From Mesorhizobium sp. SCN 65-20 (GTDB lineage: Bacteria > Pseudomonadota > Alphaproteobacteria > Rhizobiales > Rhizobiaceae): a stretch of DNA of 48,733 nt. The position numbers were made by a program, and so were the translations under genes. Shown piece by piece: positions 1-9,523 of this stretch (the first letter of the stretch is position 1; the number at the start of each line of letters is the position of its first letter). The stretch spans positions 2,003-50,735 of the forward strand of contig MEEF01000027.1 of the NCBI GenBank assembly GCA_001724355.1, in the 5' to 3' direction. The notes below the pieces were generated by a model that was given only the letters and a program-made list of their open reading frames with translations, was not told where the DNA came from and did no database searches.

Positions 1-156
1 GGCAACCAGGGCGGCGGCCAGGGCAACCAGGGCGGCGGCCAGGGCAACCAGGGCGGCCAGGGCAACCAAGGCGGCGGCCACCCCAACAACGGACTTGGCA
101 ACGGCGGGGGCGATGGCGTTCCCGGAGGGTCTGACAAGACCGATACCGACCGCTAA
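1..156 (+). CDS. 3' end of a Gly/Asn/Gln-rich repeat protein (partial)
   Basis: Only the last 51 codons lie in the window; the gene begins before base 1 and ends at TAA 154-156. The visible part is a tail of seven-residue repeats of the type GNQGGGQ (three full units plus one shortened unit), followed by an Asn/Gly-rich stretch and a charged end, SDKTDTDR. The repeats are also near-identical in DNA (21-nt units), so they probably arose by slippage. The composition suggests a flexible, possibly surface or secreted tail. I do not recognise the family and the catalytic or structural part is not visible, so no function is assigned. Confidence 0.6.
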   Translation, partial: GNQGGGQGNQGGGQGNQGGQGNQGGGHPNNGLGNGGGDGVPGGSDKTDTDR

Positions 157-526
157 CCGCTGAGCATTTCGCCTAGCGGCGGACACGCCTCCCAAATGGG
201 ACGGGCGGAGGCAACGACGGCGCCGGGCAGCGGCCAGTGCGGCCGGCAGTGAAGGGCAAGTGGAAACACTTGCCCTTCCGACATTCAACCAGAAGACAAA
301 GCCTTCACTTGCCCGAACATGGGCCACGGGAACGGCCGCCTGGGCACGGAGCGGGCGCGTTCCTGGCGACGAGGGGCAGCGATGCTCCGTCGCAGCGGAT
401 TTCCGGAATCTCCGGCCGACAGTGGCGGCGACCCTGCCATTGCGCTGACCCGCCATGGGGCACTGGCACAAACCTCCGGGTGTATATTAGAATCTGACGG
501 GCCGACCAGGCCCGGAGGATCAGGCG
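157..526. other. 370-base intergenic region
   Basis: No convincing gene is present: short open frames exist but lack ribosome-binding sites and recognisable protein sequence. It holds the hairpin at 251-278 and, near its end, an AT-rich TATATT (483-488) that could be the -10 of the AraC gene, without a clear -35. The ribosome-binding site GGAGG precedes the gene at 527. Confidence 0.5.
251..278. terminator. perfect 12-bp hairpin with GAAA tetraloop
   Basis: Arms 251-262 and 267-278 are exact reverse complements around the loop GAAA (263-266), a GNRA tetraloop on the plus strand. It lies 95 bases after the stop of the repeat-rich gene. No T-tract follows, so it may be a factor-assisted terminator or an mRNA-stabilising hairpin. 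The sequence CACTTGCCC of the right arm recurs at 306-314. Confidence 0.5.
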
Positions 527-1531
527 ATGCCAACTTCAATTGGATTGGCTGCTCACCTGGCGGTCGGTCAACTCGAGCGTCGCGGCATGGACCCCGCGCC
601 CCTTCTTGCACGGTCCGGCCTGTCGCAAGCAGCCGTCGCCAAACGCGAGCACGTCAAGGTCAAGTCGGTGATCGACTTTCTCGATCGCGTTTCGCTTGCC
701 GTGAAAGACGAGTGGCTCGGCCTTACCATGGCGTCGGATTTCGACCTGCGCGAGATCGGCATGCTTTATTATGTAGCGGCGTCGTCCAACCGATTTGGCG
801 ACGCGCTCAAGCGCGTCGAACGCTACGTGCGCATCGCCAATGAGGCCCTGGTGGTGCGCGTGGTCCATGGGTCAGGTTGCCGTATCAGGCTCTCCTATGT
901 GGGTGTACCCCGGCACGTGGACCGACACCTGATGGAGACCTTCGCGGTCACGCTCCTGCGGCTTTGCCGCCAGCTTGCGCGGCGGGATGTCGTGCCCCTG
1001 TCGGTCAGTTTCGCCCATCACCGCCCGGACGGTCGCAAGATGCAGCGTGCCCTTGGCTGCGAGGTCAACTTCGGTGCCCCCGAGGACGCCATGGATTTCG
1101 ACGCGGGCGTGATGGACCTGCCCCTGGCTGGCCATGATCCCTACCTCGGCCAACTGATGGTGAAGGCCTGCGAGGTTGCCATTGCGGCGCGCGCGGCCAG
1201 GATCAGCCCGTTTCGAACCGAGGTCGAGAACATCATCGCAATCCAGCTGCCCCACGCCGAGGCGCGGGCCAAGGCGGTCGCTCGCCAGCTCGGCCTCAGC
1301 GAGAGGACCTTTGCCCGGCGCCTGGCCGCCGAGGGTCTGAGCTTCGGCGATATCCTCGACCAGTTGCGGCGCGATCTCGCCCTGCGCTATCTCCAGGAAA
1401 AGCGCCCGGCGTCCCAGATCGCCTGGCTGATCGGCTTCAACCAGCCCAGCGCATTCAGCCACGCGTGCCGGCGCTGGACCGGCAAGAGCCCGCTGGAGTT
1501 TCGGCGCAGCTCCGAGATGTCGCTGGCCTGA
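527..1531 (+). CDS. AraC-family transcriptional regulator, arabinose-binding-type N-terminus
   Basis: A 334-residue DNA-binding regulator. The N-terminal ~200 residues resemble the ligand-binding domain of OruR/ArgR-type AraC proteins (PF12625-like), and residues ~245-330 form the two helix-turn-helix motifs; the second is readable in IAWLIGFNQPSAFSHACRRW followed by the family signature GKSPLEFR. The ATG at 527 has a GGAGG a few bases upstream. It stands alone, convergent with another AraC-family gene at 1636-2679, and no likely target gene adjoins it on the same strand, so its ligand and regulon are unknown. Family assignment is secure; function beyond regulation is not inferable. Confidence 0.88.
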   Translation: MPTSIGLAAHLAVGQLERRGMDPAPLLARSGLSQAAVAKREHVKVKSVIDFLDRVSLAVKDEWLGLTMASDFDLREIGMLYYVAASSNRFGDALKRVERYVRIANEALVVRVVHGSGCRIRLSYVGVPRHVDRHLMETFAVTLLRLCRQLARRDVVPLSVSFAHHRPDGRKMQRALGCEVNFGAPEDAMDFDAGVMDLPLAGHDPYLGQLMVKACEVAIAARAARISPFRTEVENIIAIQLPHAEARAKAVARQLGLSERTFARRLAAEGLSFGDILDQLRRDLALRYLQEKRPASQIAWLIGFNQPSAFSHACRRWTGKSPLEFRRSSEMSLA

Positions 1532-1635
1532 CTGCCACGCCAGAAATGCTGGCCGTTCACAAGAATGTTCGCAGCAAAAAACAGGAACCAGCCCAAAATC
1601 TGCGTTTGTAGTGGGGTGCGTAGCGCTGTGGCCTT

Positions 1636-2679
1636 TCAGGCCGCGCGCGCCACCTGTGGCCGGTTCTGCTCACGCCAGGAGGCCGGGCTGAGCGCGGTGA
1701 CCCGCCGGAACTCGCGGTTGAAGTTGGACTTGGTCTGGAAGCCGGAATCGAGCATGGCCGCGGTGACCGACATATCGGTGTCGCGGAGCAGGCGGCAGGC
1801 TTCGGAAATCCTGATGTCATTGATGTATTGCGAGACGTTCTTGCCGGCGAGGCGGTTGACGGCGCCCGAGATCTGCCGTGCCGGCACGCCCGCGCGCCGG
1901 GCCAGCCGCGACAGGGTCAGATTGTCGTCGCGATACAACTTCTGCTCCACGAACAGGCGCTGGATCTGGTCGAGGACCTCGCGGTCCTGTTCGGAAGACG
2001 ACGGCTCGGGTGGGCTGGGCTGGGGCGTTGTGGACGGATGCGCGCGCGATGCCACGAAGGCGGTCAGGCCGATGAAAAACAGCCCTAGGATGTTGGCGTT
2101 GCTGGCGATGATCTCGGCGTTCGCACCCATCGACCATTCGAAGGCGAGCAGCACGCCGAGGTCTAACAGGGCCGACAGGCAGAGTGCGACTGCGGCGATG
2201 ATCAGGGCGCGGTGGGCGGCGACCGCACTATCGAGGCGCGCCTCGACCAATCCATCCGGGCCGCTGCGTCCGAGGTTCAACACGGCGATCGCATAGCCGA
2301 CGAACAGCACGATCAGCGCGACATCAATGAGAGCGGGCATGAACAGCACAAGGGCGGTCATGACCACCGGCGGCAAGGCGTGAAGCCAGCGCATGGGGCC
2401 GTCATCGAGATCGTCGCGCTGGAGCAAGGTGCGGAAGCTGAAGAGCACCAGTGGCGGCAGGCTGGCTGCCAGGATCGGCAGGACATAGCGCGCCGCCTCG
2501 ACATGGTAGCCCCAGCGCAGGCCGACGACGACCGACTGCACGGCGCAGAGGGCGACGAGGACGAGGAAGGCGGTGTTGCCGCCTGTCGTTTCCCGGGCGC
2601 GCAGGGCCGTGACGAGCAGGATGACCAACAGCAGGGCGGCGACGAAGGACAGGGGCACGAAGATCAAGGCGAATCCCAC
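1636..2679 (-). CDS. membrane-anchored AraC-family regulator
   Basis: 347 residues. Residues 1-~220 contain about seven hydrophobic helices separated by short polar loops, beginning GFALIFVPLSFVAALLLVIL. Residues ~245-345 are an AraC-type DNA-binding domain with the typical pattern LSRLARRAGVPARQISGAVN and, in the second motif, DSGFQTKSNFNREFRR. This predicts a regulator that senses a membrane or periplasmic signal and binds DNA while attached to the inner membrane. The start is GTG at 2679; no better ATG lies in frame. The gene is divergent from the secreted alpha/beta hydrolase at 2808, and the 128-bp gap contains direct repeats (2709-2739) that could be its sites. That hydrolase is therefore the likeliest target (inference). 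Confidence 0.85.
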   Translation of the reverse strand: MGFALIFVPLSFVAALLLVILLVTALRARETTGGNTAFLVLVALCAVQSVVVGLRWGYHVEAARYVLPILAASLPPLVLFSFRTLLQRDDLDDGPMRWLHALPPVVMTALVLFMPALIDVALIVLFVGYAIAVLNLGRSGPDGLVEARLDSAVAAHRALIIAAVALCLSALLDLGVLLAFEWSMGANAEIIASNANILGLFFIGLTAFVASRAHPSTTPQPSPPEPSSSEQDREVLDQIQRLFVEQKLYRDDNLTLSRLARRAGVPARQISGAVNRLAGKNVSQYINDIRISEACRLLRDTDMSVTAAMLDSGFQTKSNFNREFRRVTALSPASWREQNRPQVARAA

Positions 2680-2708
2680 CTGAGAGCAGACGGCCGATCA
2701 TGGCCTGC

Positions 2709-2739
2709 ATCGCGATCAAGCACGACCTGAATCGCGATC
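2709..2739. promoter_or_regulatory. direct repeats in the divergent AraC/hydrolase promoter region
   Basis: ATCGCGATC occurs at 2709-2717 and again at 2731-2739, 22 bp apart (two helical turns). The similarity extends to AAGCACG and GAGGACG after each copy. Helical-phase direct repeats between a regulator and its divergent neighbour fit AraC-type binding sites, which are usually direct repeats. No experimental support is visible. Confidence 0.4.
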
Positions 2740-2807
2740 GAGGACGCCGATGATGGCCGATTTCGCCATTGCTGGCTCGTCTTCATTCGCAACAGAGCGA
2801 GGTTCCC

Positions 2808-3866
2808 ATGCTCCAGCTACTCTCCACCATTCCCGCCCTCATCGGCTTCGTTTCCGCCTGCTTCGCTTCGGAAGCCGGCGTGCGCGAGGTGTCCGTTGCT
2901 CAGCCCGGTCGCGACCTGGCCGTGACCGTGTGGTATCCGGCCACCCCCGGCGGCAAGCCGACCGTCGTCGGCGACAACAAGGTGTTCAAGGGCGCGGCTG
3001 CCGCCATTGATGCACCTGTGGTGCCGGGACGCCATCCTCTGGTGCTGCTGTCGCATGGCTCGGGCGGCAGCGTGCAAGCCATGGGCTGGCTGGCGGCGGA
3101 GCTCGCCAAGGCGGGCTTCGTCGTCGCCGGCCCCAACCATCCGGGTACGACCACCGGCGACTCCACACCTGCCGACACGCCGAGGCTGTGGCAGCGCACC
3201 GCCGACCTTTCGGCCGTCATTGATGCAATGACCAAGGACCCGGCTTGGAGCAGCGTCGTCGACGCCGACAGGATCGGGGTCCTCGGTTTCTCGCTTGGCG
3301 GGGCCACCGCTATGGAACTCTCGGGCGCGCGCGCCAGTCTCGAGGCCTATGCGAGCTATTGCGACAGCTACGGGAAATGGGATTGCGCCTGGTTTGCGGG
3401 CGGCGTCGGCTACGTCGATGACGAGCCGGTGAAGGTCGACAAGCTCGACCTGCGCAGCATCGACCGGGCGCGCTTCGAGCAGTCGAACCTCGACCGCCGC
3501 ATCAAGACGGCCGTACTGGTCGATCCTGGCCTTGCGCAGGCCTATGACGACGGGAGCCTGAAGGAGATCGCGATCCCGATGCACTTCATCAATCTCGGCA
3601 CTGTCGACACCATTCCGTTGGCCGTCATCTCCGATCGACTGGCGCAGCTGACGCCCAACGGCAGCTACCGCACTGTGGCGGGCGCCACGCATTTCAGCTT
3701 CTTGCCGGAGTGCAAGGAAGGTGCGGCCGAATTCCTGAAGTCGGTGGGCGAGATAGACCCGATTTGCTCGGATGAGGCCAACCGACCACGCGCTGAGCTA
3801 CATGCGGAGATAACAGGGTTGGTGAAGGATGCACTGGTGCGTGACCTGATGGCTCCCGGGCGATGA
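2808..3866 (+). CDS. secreted alpha/beta hydrolase, PAF-acetylhydrolase/dienelactone-hydrolase type
   Basis: 352 residues from ATG 2808, chosen because GAGCGAGG lies just upstream and the protein then starts with a hydrophobic signal sequence (LLSTIPALIGFVSACFAS, likely cleaved near residue 20). An in-frame TTG at 2769 would spoil that signal. The fold is shown by the oxyanion-loop motif HPLVLLSHGSGGS, the nucleophile elbow GFSLGG with Ser162, and a late histidine His295 in GATHFSF. Proteins of this sort hydrolyse esters or lactones; the substrate cannot be told. The predicted location is the periplasm. The divergent gene is a membrane-bound AraC regulator, suggesting induction by an envelope or extracellular signal. 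Confidence 0.85.
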   Translation: MLQLLSTIPALIGFVSACFASEAGVREVSVAQPGRDLAVTVWYPATPGGKPTVVGDNKVFKGAAAAIDAPVVPGRHPLVLLSHGSGGSVQAMGWLAAELAKAGFVVAGPNHPGTTTGDSTPADTPRLWQRTADLSAVIDAMTKDPAWSSVVDADRIGVLGFSLGGATAMELSGARASLEAYASYCDSYGKWDCAWFAGGVGYVDDEPVKVDKLDLRSIDRARFEQSNLDRRIKTAVLVDPGLAQAYDDGSLKEIAIPMHFINLGTVDTIPLAVISDRLAQLTPNGSYRTVAGATHFSFLPECKEGAAEFLKSVGEIDPICSDEANRPRAELHAEITGLVKDALVRDLMAPGR

Positions 3867-3918
3867 GCCCTGCCCGGCGCCGGCCGCAGGGTCGGTGCCA
3901 GGCAGACGTGCAAGATCC

Positions 3919-4548
3919 TCAGCGCGGCCCAAACGCGGCAAGGAAGATGCGCACGCTCTCTTGTGCGTGGCCGCGGCAGGCTTCGCGCGGCAGGATGGCG
4001 CCGTCGCCGAGAAGCATGGCGTCGTTGACCGGACCGCCCATCACCAGCCAGTTGAAGAAGCCTGCGGCGGCTTCGAGGTCGTCAGCTTGCAGCTGGCCGA
4101 GCCGGCGATAGCGCTCGAAGGCGCGCGACAGGCGGTCGATCGAGCGCTGCGGGCCCAGCGCGTGCAGCGCCTTGCCAAGCTTGGGAAAGCGCTCGACTTC
4201 GCCGATGACCAGCCGCCGGAGCTGCATCAGCCGCGGCGTCATGACGATGGTCAGCTGGAGTTCGGCGAATTCCAGCAGGTAGTCGGCAATCGGCCTGTCG
4301 TCTTCCGGCTCCAGCACCTGCTTCTGATGCTCGTCGCCGGCAAAGCCCGTCATGCCGCGAACGACGTCGAGAAACAGCGCCTCCTTGCTCTGGAAATGCG
4401 CATAGACGGTCTGCTTCGAGACGTCCGCCCTGGCTGCTATCTCATCCATGTTGGTGCCGAGAAAGCCGTGCTTGAGAAACAGTTCGGCTGCCGCCGCGAC
4501 TATCGATCTGCGCGAGCGTTCCACGCGCGTCTTCACCCCGGCGGCCAT
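3919..4548 (-). CDS. TetR-family transcriptional regulator (AefR-like)
   Basis: 209 residues from ATG 4548; a GTG two codons upstream is possible, but GAGGGG is better spaced for the ATG. The N-terminal helix-turn-helix is clear: RSRRSIVAAAAELFLKHGF followed by MDEIAARADVSKQTVYAHF. The C-terminal half is a helical ligand-binding domain of the AefR-like type (TetR_C_7-like). It is divergent from the GFA-like gene at 4665, and a perfect 15-bp palindrome lies between them, so it probably represses that small operon and itself. The inducer is unknown. Confidence 0.88.
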   Translation of the reverse strand: MAAGVKTRVERSRRSIVAAAAELFLKHGFLGTNMDEIAARADVSKQTVYAHFQSKEALFLDVVRGMTGFAGDEHQKQVLEPEDDRPIADYLLEFAELQLTIVMTPRLMQLRRLVIGEVERFPKLGKALHALGPQRSIDRLSRAFERYRRLGQLQADDLEAAAGFFNWLVMGGPVNDAMLLGDGAILPREACRGHAQESVRIFLAAFGPR

Positions 4549-4623
4549 CGGCACCCCTCATTTGCATCCACCCGGCAGGCCGGGGCCGTTGGCCAGGATA
4601 GTGCGGAACGGTTGACTAATCAA

Positions 4624-4638
4624 ACTGGACGGTCCAGT
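4624..4638. promoter_or_regulatory. palindromic operator, probable TetR site
   Basis: ACTGGAC-G-GTCCAGT is a perfect odd palindrome located between the divergent TetR gene (start 4548) and the GFA-like gene (start 4665). A TTGACT at 4612-4617 just upstream is a candidate -35 for the rightward gene, so a protein bound here would sit within the core promoter. Assignment to the adjacent TetR protein is inference from position. Confidence 0.5.
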
Positions 4639-4664
4639 CTAATTTGGAACGGAGGAGAGCGAGG

Positions 4665-5222
4665 ATGCCAAGGCAGGATAGAGCTATCCGGACGGTTTCA
4701 TGCCGGTGCGGCGGGGTGGAGTTGGAGGCCAGCGGCGCGCCGATCCTGACCGCGGCGTGCCACTGCAAGAGCTGCCAGAAGGCCGGGCAGCAGTTCGAAA
4801 GCCTGCCCGGCGCGGAAAAGGTGCTGGGCAGCGACGGCGGTACCGACTTCGCGCTGTTCCGCAAGGACCGCGTGCGCTGCCTGAAAGGACAGGATGCCCT
4901 GGCGGAGAGACGGCTCAAGCCGACGAGCAAGACGCGGCGCGTCGTGGCGACGTGCTGCAACTCGCCGATGTTCCTGGAGTTCACCAACGGCCACTGGCTG
5001 AGCATCTACAACGCCCGTTTGCCCGCGGACGCGCGGCCGGCGGTCGAGATGCGCACGATGACCGCGGACCGCAGGCCGGGCGTCGCGTTCGACGACGGCC
5101 TTCCCAGCTACTCAAGGCATTCGGGACGCTTCATGTGGAAGCTCATGTCGGCCTGGGCAGCGATGGGGTTCCGCAGCCCCAAGCTGGACTATGTGAGGGG
5201 AGAGCCCGATGTCCAAGGCTGA
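4665..5222 (+). CDS. GFA/CENP-V-like zinc-binding protein
   Basis: 185 residues from ATG 4665, preceded by GGAGGAG at 4651-4657. The protein has the cysteine pattern of the glutathione-dependent formaldehyde-activating (GFA/CENP-V) fold: Cys13-x-Cys15, Cys32-x-Cys34-x2-Cys37 in CHCKSCQKAG, and a later CC pair at 97-98. Such proteins bind zinc and some act on S-hydroxymethylglutathione or related glutathione adducts, but many members have no known activity, so a catalytic role is not claimed. Its stop overlaps the next gene by 14 bases, so the two are co-translated. A TetR repressor gene is divergent. Confidence 0.78.
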   Translation: MPRQDRAIRTVSCRCGGVELEASGAPILTAACHCKSCQKAGQQFESLPGAEKVLGSDGGTDFALFRKDRVRCLKGQDALAERRLKPTSKTRRVVATCCNSPMFLEFTNGHWLSIYNARLPADARPAVEMRTMTADRRPGVAFDDGLPSYSRHSGRFMWKLMSAWAAMGFRSPKLDYVRGEPDVQG

Positions 5223-5505
5223 GAAGATCGAGATCCGCAACGTGATCTCTCCCGGCCATGTCGTGCGCGTCGACAAGGCCAAGTACATGGCCATGCGAGC
5301 GGCGCTGCTGTCGGTGCTGCCGGCCGCTTCGCCCGGCCTGACGGTCACGGAGGCCAAGGCGGGCGTGCTGCCGCTGTTGCCGCAGGACCTGTTTCCCGGC
5401 GGCGAGAAGGCCGGCTGGTGGCTGAAGGCAGCCCAGCTCGACCTCGAGGCGCAAGGCATCGTCCGGCGCGAGGCGACCAAGCCGCTGCGCCTGCACCGCG
5501 CCTAG
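5209..5505 (+). CDS. small conserved protein, DUF6958-like
   Basis: 98 residues, overlapping the end of the GFA-like gene by 14 bases; its GGGGAGAGC ribosome-binding site lies inside that gene. The sequence (for example VISPGHVVRVDKAKYMAM and GGEKAGWWLKAAQLDLEAQG) looks like the small DUF6958 family of proteobacteria, predicted to be mostly helical, possibly a winged-helix-like fold. No catalytic motif, signal or membrane segment is seen. Translational coupling suggests it works with the GFA-like protein; function unknown. Confidence 0.7.
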   Translation: MSKAEKIEIRNVISPGHVVRVDKAKYMAMRAALLSVLPAASPGLTVTEAKAGVLPLLPQDLFPGGEKAGWWLKAAQLDLEAQGIVRREATKPLRLHRA

Positions 5506-5530
5506 TGCGGCTGCAAAGGCGGGCTGTCTG

Positions 5531-6370
5531 TCAGATCATTTCCAGCGGACGCTTGCGCGCCGGCGGCGGGAAGAGCCGGTCGAGCTCGGCGAGGTCCTCC
5601 GGCGTCAAGCGAATGTCGCGGGCGGCGGCGTTCTGGCGGACATGTTCGAGCCGGCTGGCCTTGGGAATGGCGATCACGCCATCCTGGGCCATGACCCATG
5701 CGAGTGCGATCTGGGCCGGCGTTGCGTCGTGGCGAGCCGCGATCGCGCCGAGCCCGGCGTCATCCGCGAGTTCGCCCTGCTCCACCGGTGAATAGGCCAT
5801 GGCCGGCATGCCGCGCCCGCGGCACCAGGGCAGAAGGTCGAACTCGATGCCGCGCCGGGTGAGGTTGTAGAGCACCTGGTTGACCTGGGCGTTGCGGCCC
5901 CCCTCAAGTCCTTCCAGCTCGTTCATGTCGGCGGTGTCGAAGTTGCTCACGCCCCAATGGCGGATCTTGCCGGCCCGGTGCAGCTCCTCGAAGGCGGCGA
6001 CGGTCTCGGCGAGTGGCACGCCGCCGCGCCAGTGCAAGAGATAGAGGTCGATGCGGTCTGTGCGCAGGCGCTTGAGGCTCGCCTCGCAGGCGCGGATGGC
6101 GGCATTCCGTGCGGCGTTGGACGGCAGCACCTTGGAGACCAAGAAGACCTCGTCGCGGCGCCCGGCTGTCGCCTCGCCGACGATCTCCTCGGAGCCCCCG
6201 TAGCCATACATCTCGGCGGTGTCGATGAGGGTGAGACCAAGGTCCATGCCGAGCTTCAGGGCGGCGACCTCGTCGGCCGCCCTGCGCCTGTCCTCGCCCA
6301 TCATCCAGGTGCCCTGGCCGAGCACGGGGATCGCCTCGCCGGAGGGAAGCGACGTGGTGGCGTGGGGCAT
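5531..6370 (-). CDS. aldo/keto reductase
   Basis: 279 residues, NAD(P)H-dependent oxidoreductase of the AKR superfamily (TIM barrel, cytoplasmic). The catalytic tetrad is visible: Asp50 and Tyr55 in [11 protein letters not shown], Lys80 in LVSK, His113 in LYLLHWRG. The cofactor-binding end carries the usual AIPKASR signature. Substrate not predictable; many such enzymes reduce toxic aldehydes or methylglyoxal. It follows the DUF305 gene by 33 bases on the same strand and may be the last gene of the copper operon, which would fit a role in aldehyde or oxidative stress (inference). Confidence 0.88.
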   Translation of the reverse strand: MPHATTSLPSGEAIPVLGQGTWMMGEDRRRAADEVAALKLGMDLGLTLIDTAEMYGYGGSEEIVGEATAGRRDEVFLVSKVLPSNAARNAAIRACEASLKRLRTDRIDLYLLHWRGGVPLAETVAAFEELHRAGKIRHWGVSNFDTADMNELEGLEGGRNAQVNQVLYNLTRRGIEFDLLPWCRGRGMPAMAYSPVEQGELADDAGLGAIAARHDATPAQIALAWVMAQDGVIAIPKASRLEHVRQNAAARDIRLTPEDLAELDRLFPPPARKRPLEMI

Positions 6371-6403
6371 GATGGGCTCCTCTCCGATTCGAGCCCGACG
6401 AGC

Positions 6404-6799
6404 TTACTTCGGCGGGTTGGCCTTGAGCCAGGCCTGCATGCTCTTGATCTCGGCCTCCTGCGCCGCGATGACCTCCTCGGCCAGCTTGCGCATCTCCGGG
6501 TTCTTGCCGTGCTCGAGCTCGATCTTGGCCATGTCGATGGCGGCCTGGTGGTGCGGGATCATGCCGCGCGCGAAGTCGACGTCGGCGTCGCCCGACATCT
6601 CCATGGACGACATGGTCGCGTGCATCTTGTCCATCGTGGCCTTGTAGGCCTCCATGGCGGCGCTGTTCATCGCGGGTGCGGCCATGCCGCCCATGTCCAT
6701 CTTGCTGTGGTCCATCTGGGCGTAGCCCGTGCCGATGGCTGCGAGGCCGACGAAGGTGGCGGCCGACAGGGCAAGGGCGGTCTTGCGTGCAAAGGTCAT
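6404..6799 (-). CDS. DUF305 periplasmic protein, copper-associated
   Basis: 131 residues from ATG 6799, chosen because GAGGAGA precedes it by six bases. An N-terminal signal peptide (TALALSAATFVGLAAIGTGYA) is followed by a Met/His-rich stretch, MDHSKMDMGGMAAPAM, and the DUF305 core with the ferritin-like motif GMIPHHQAAIDMAK. DUF305 proteins are often encoded beside copper ATPases and are thought to bind copper or act in copper tolerance outside the cytoplasm; the Met and His residues support metal binding. The gene lies 53 bases after the copper ATPase gene on the same strand, probably in one transcript. Confidence 0.85.
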   Translation of the reverse strand: MTFARKTALALSAATFVGLAAIGTGYAQMDHSKMDMGGMAAPAMNSAAMEAYKATMDKMHATMSSMEMSGDADVDFARGMIPHHQAAIDMAKIELEHGKNPEMRKLAEEVIAAQEAEIKSMQAWLKANPPK

Positions 6800-6852
6800 T
6801 CCAGTCTCCTCGTTTGACATTCCCTTAACGCGTCCGTAGCCGATCGGCTCCG

Positions 6853-9336
<2,484 letters not shown>

Positions 9337-9388
9337 AAGTAGAATCCACGTCTCTAGTAGAAGAATCTACGCTTCTCTTGCCGAATCG

Positions 9389-9419
9389 AGCATATGGGTT
9401 CCAGCGGGCGGAAGGTCAA
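9389..9419 (-). promoter_or_regulatory. MerR/CueR-type promoter-operator of copA
   Basis: Read on the minus strand, TTGACC (9419-9414) and TATGCT (9394-9389) are separated by exactly 19 bases, longer than the normal 17 and typical of promoters activated by MerR-family metal sensors. The spacer carries the dyad ACCTTCC-N7-GGAA, matching known CueR/HmrR copper operators (ACCTTCC...GGAAGGT). The expected transcript start is near 9382, leaving a leader of about 45 bases before the ATG at 9336. Regulation by a CueR/HmrR protein encoded elsewhere is inferred. Confidence 0.75.
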
Positions 9420-9523
9420 CGCACCAGCCGGGCGGCGCTTCGCCCCAGGGAGCGGCGGCCCATACCCATCGCAAAAAAATCGCGCTATAGACGCGGCCTC
9501 AAGGGCGAGGCCATCCGAGGTAC

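Noticed and set aside
1..81. CRISPR-like tandem repeats
   Set aside because: The repeats are contiguous, without spacers, multiples of three, and translate into a regular peptide.
237..497. Possible small gene in the first intergenic region
   Set aside because: No ribosome-binding site, biased Arg/Pro/His composition and overlap with a perfect hairpin.
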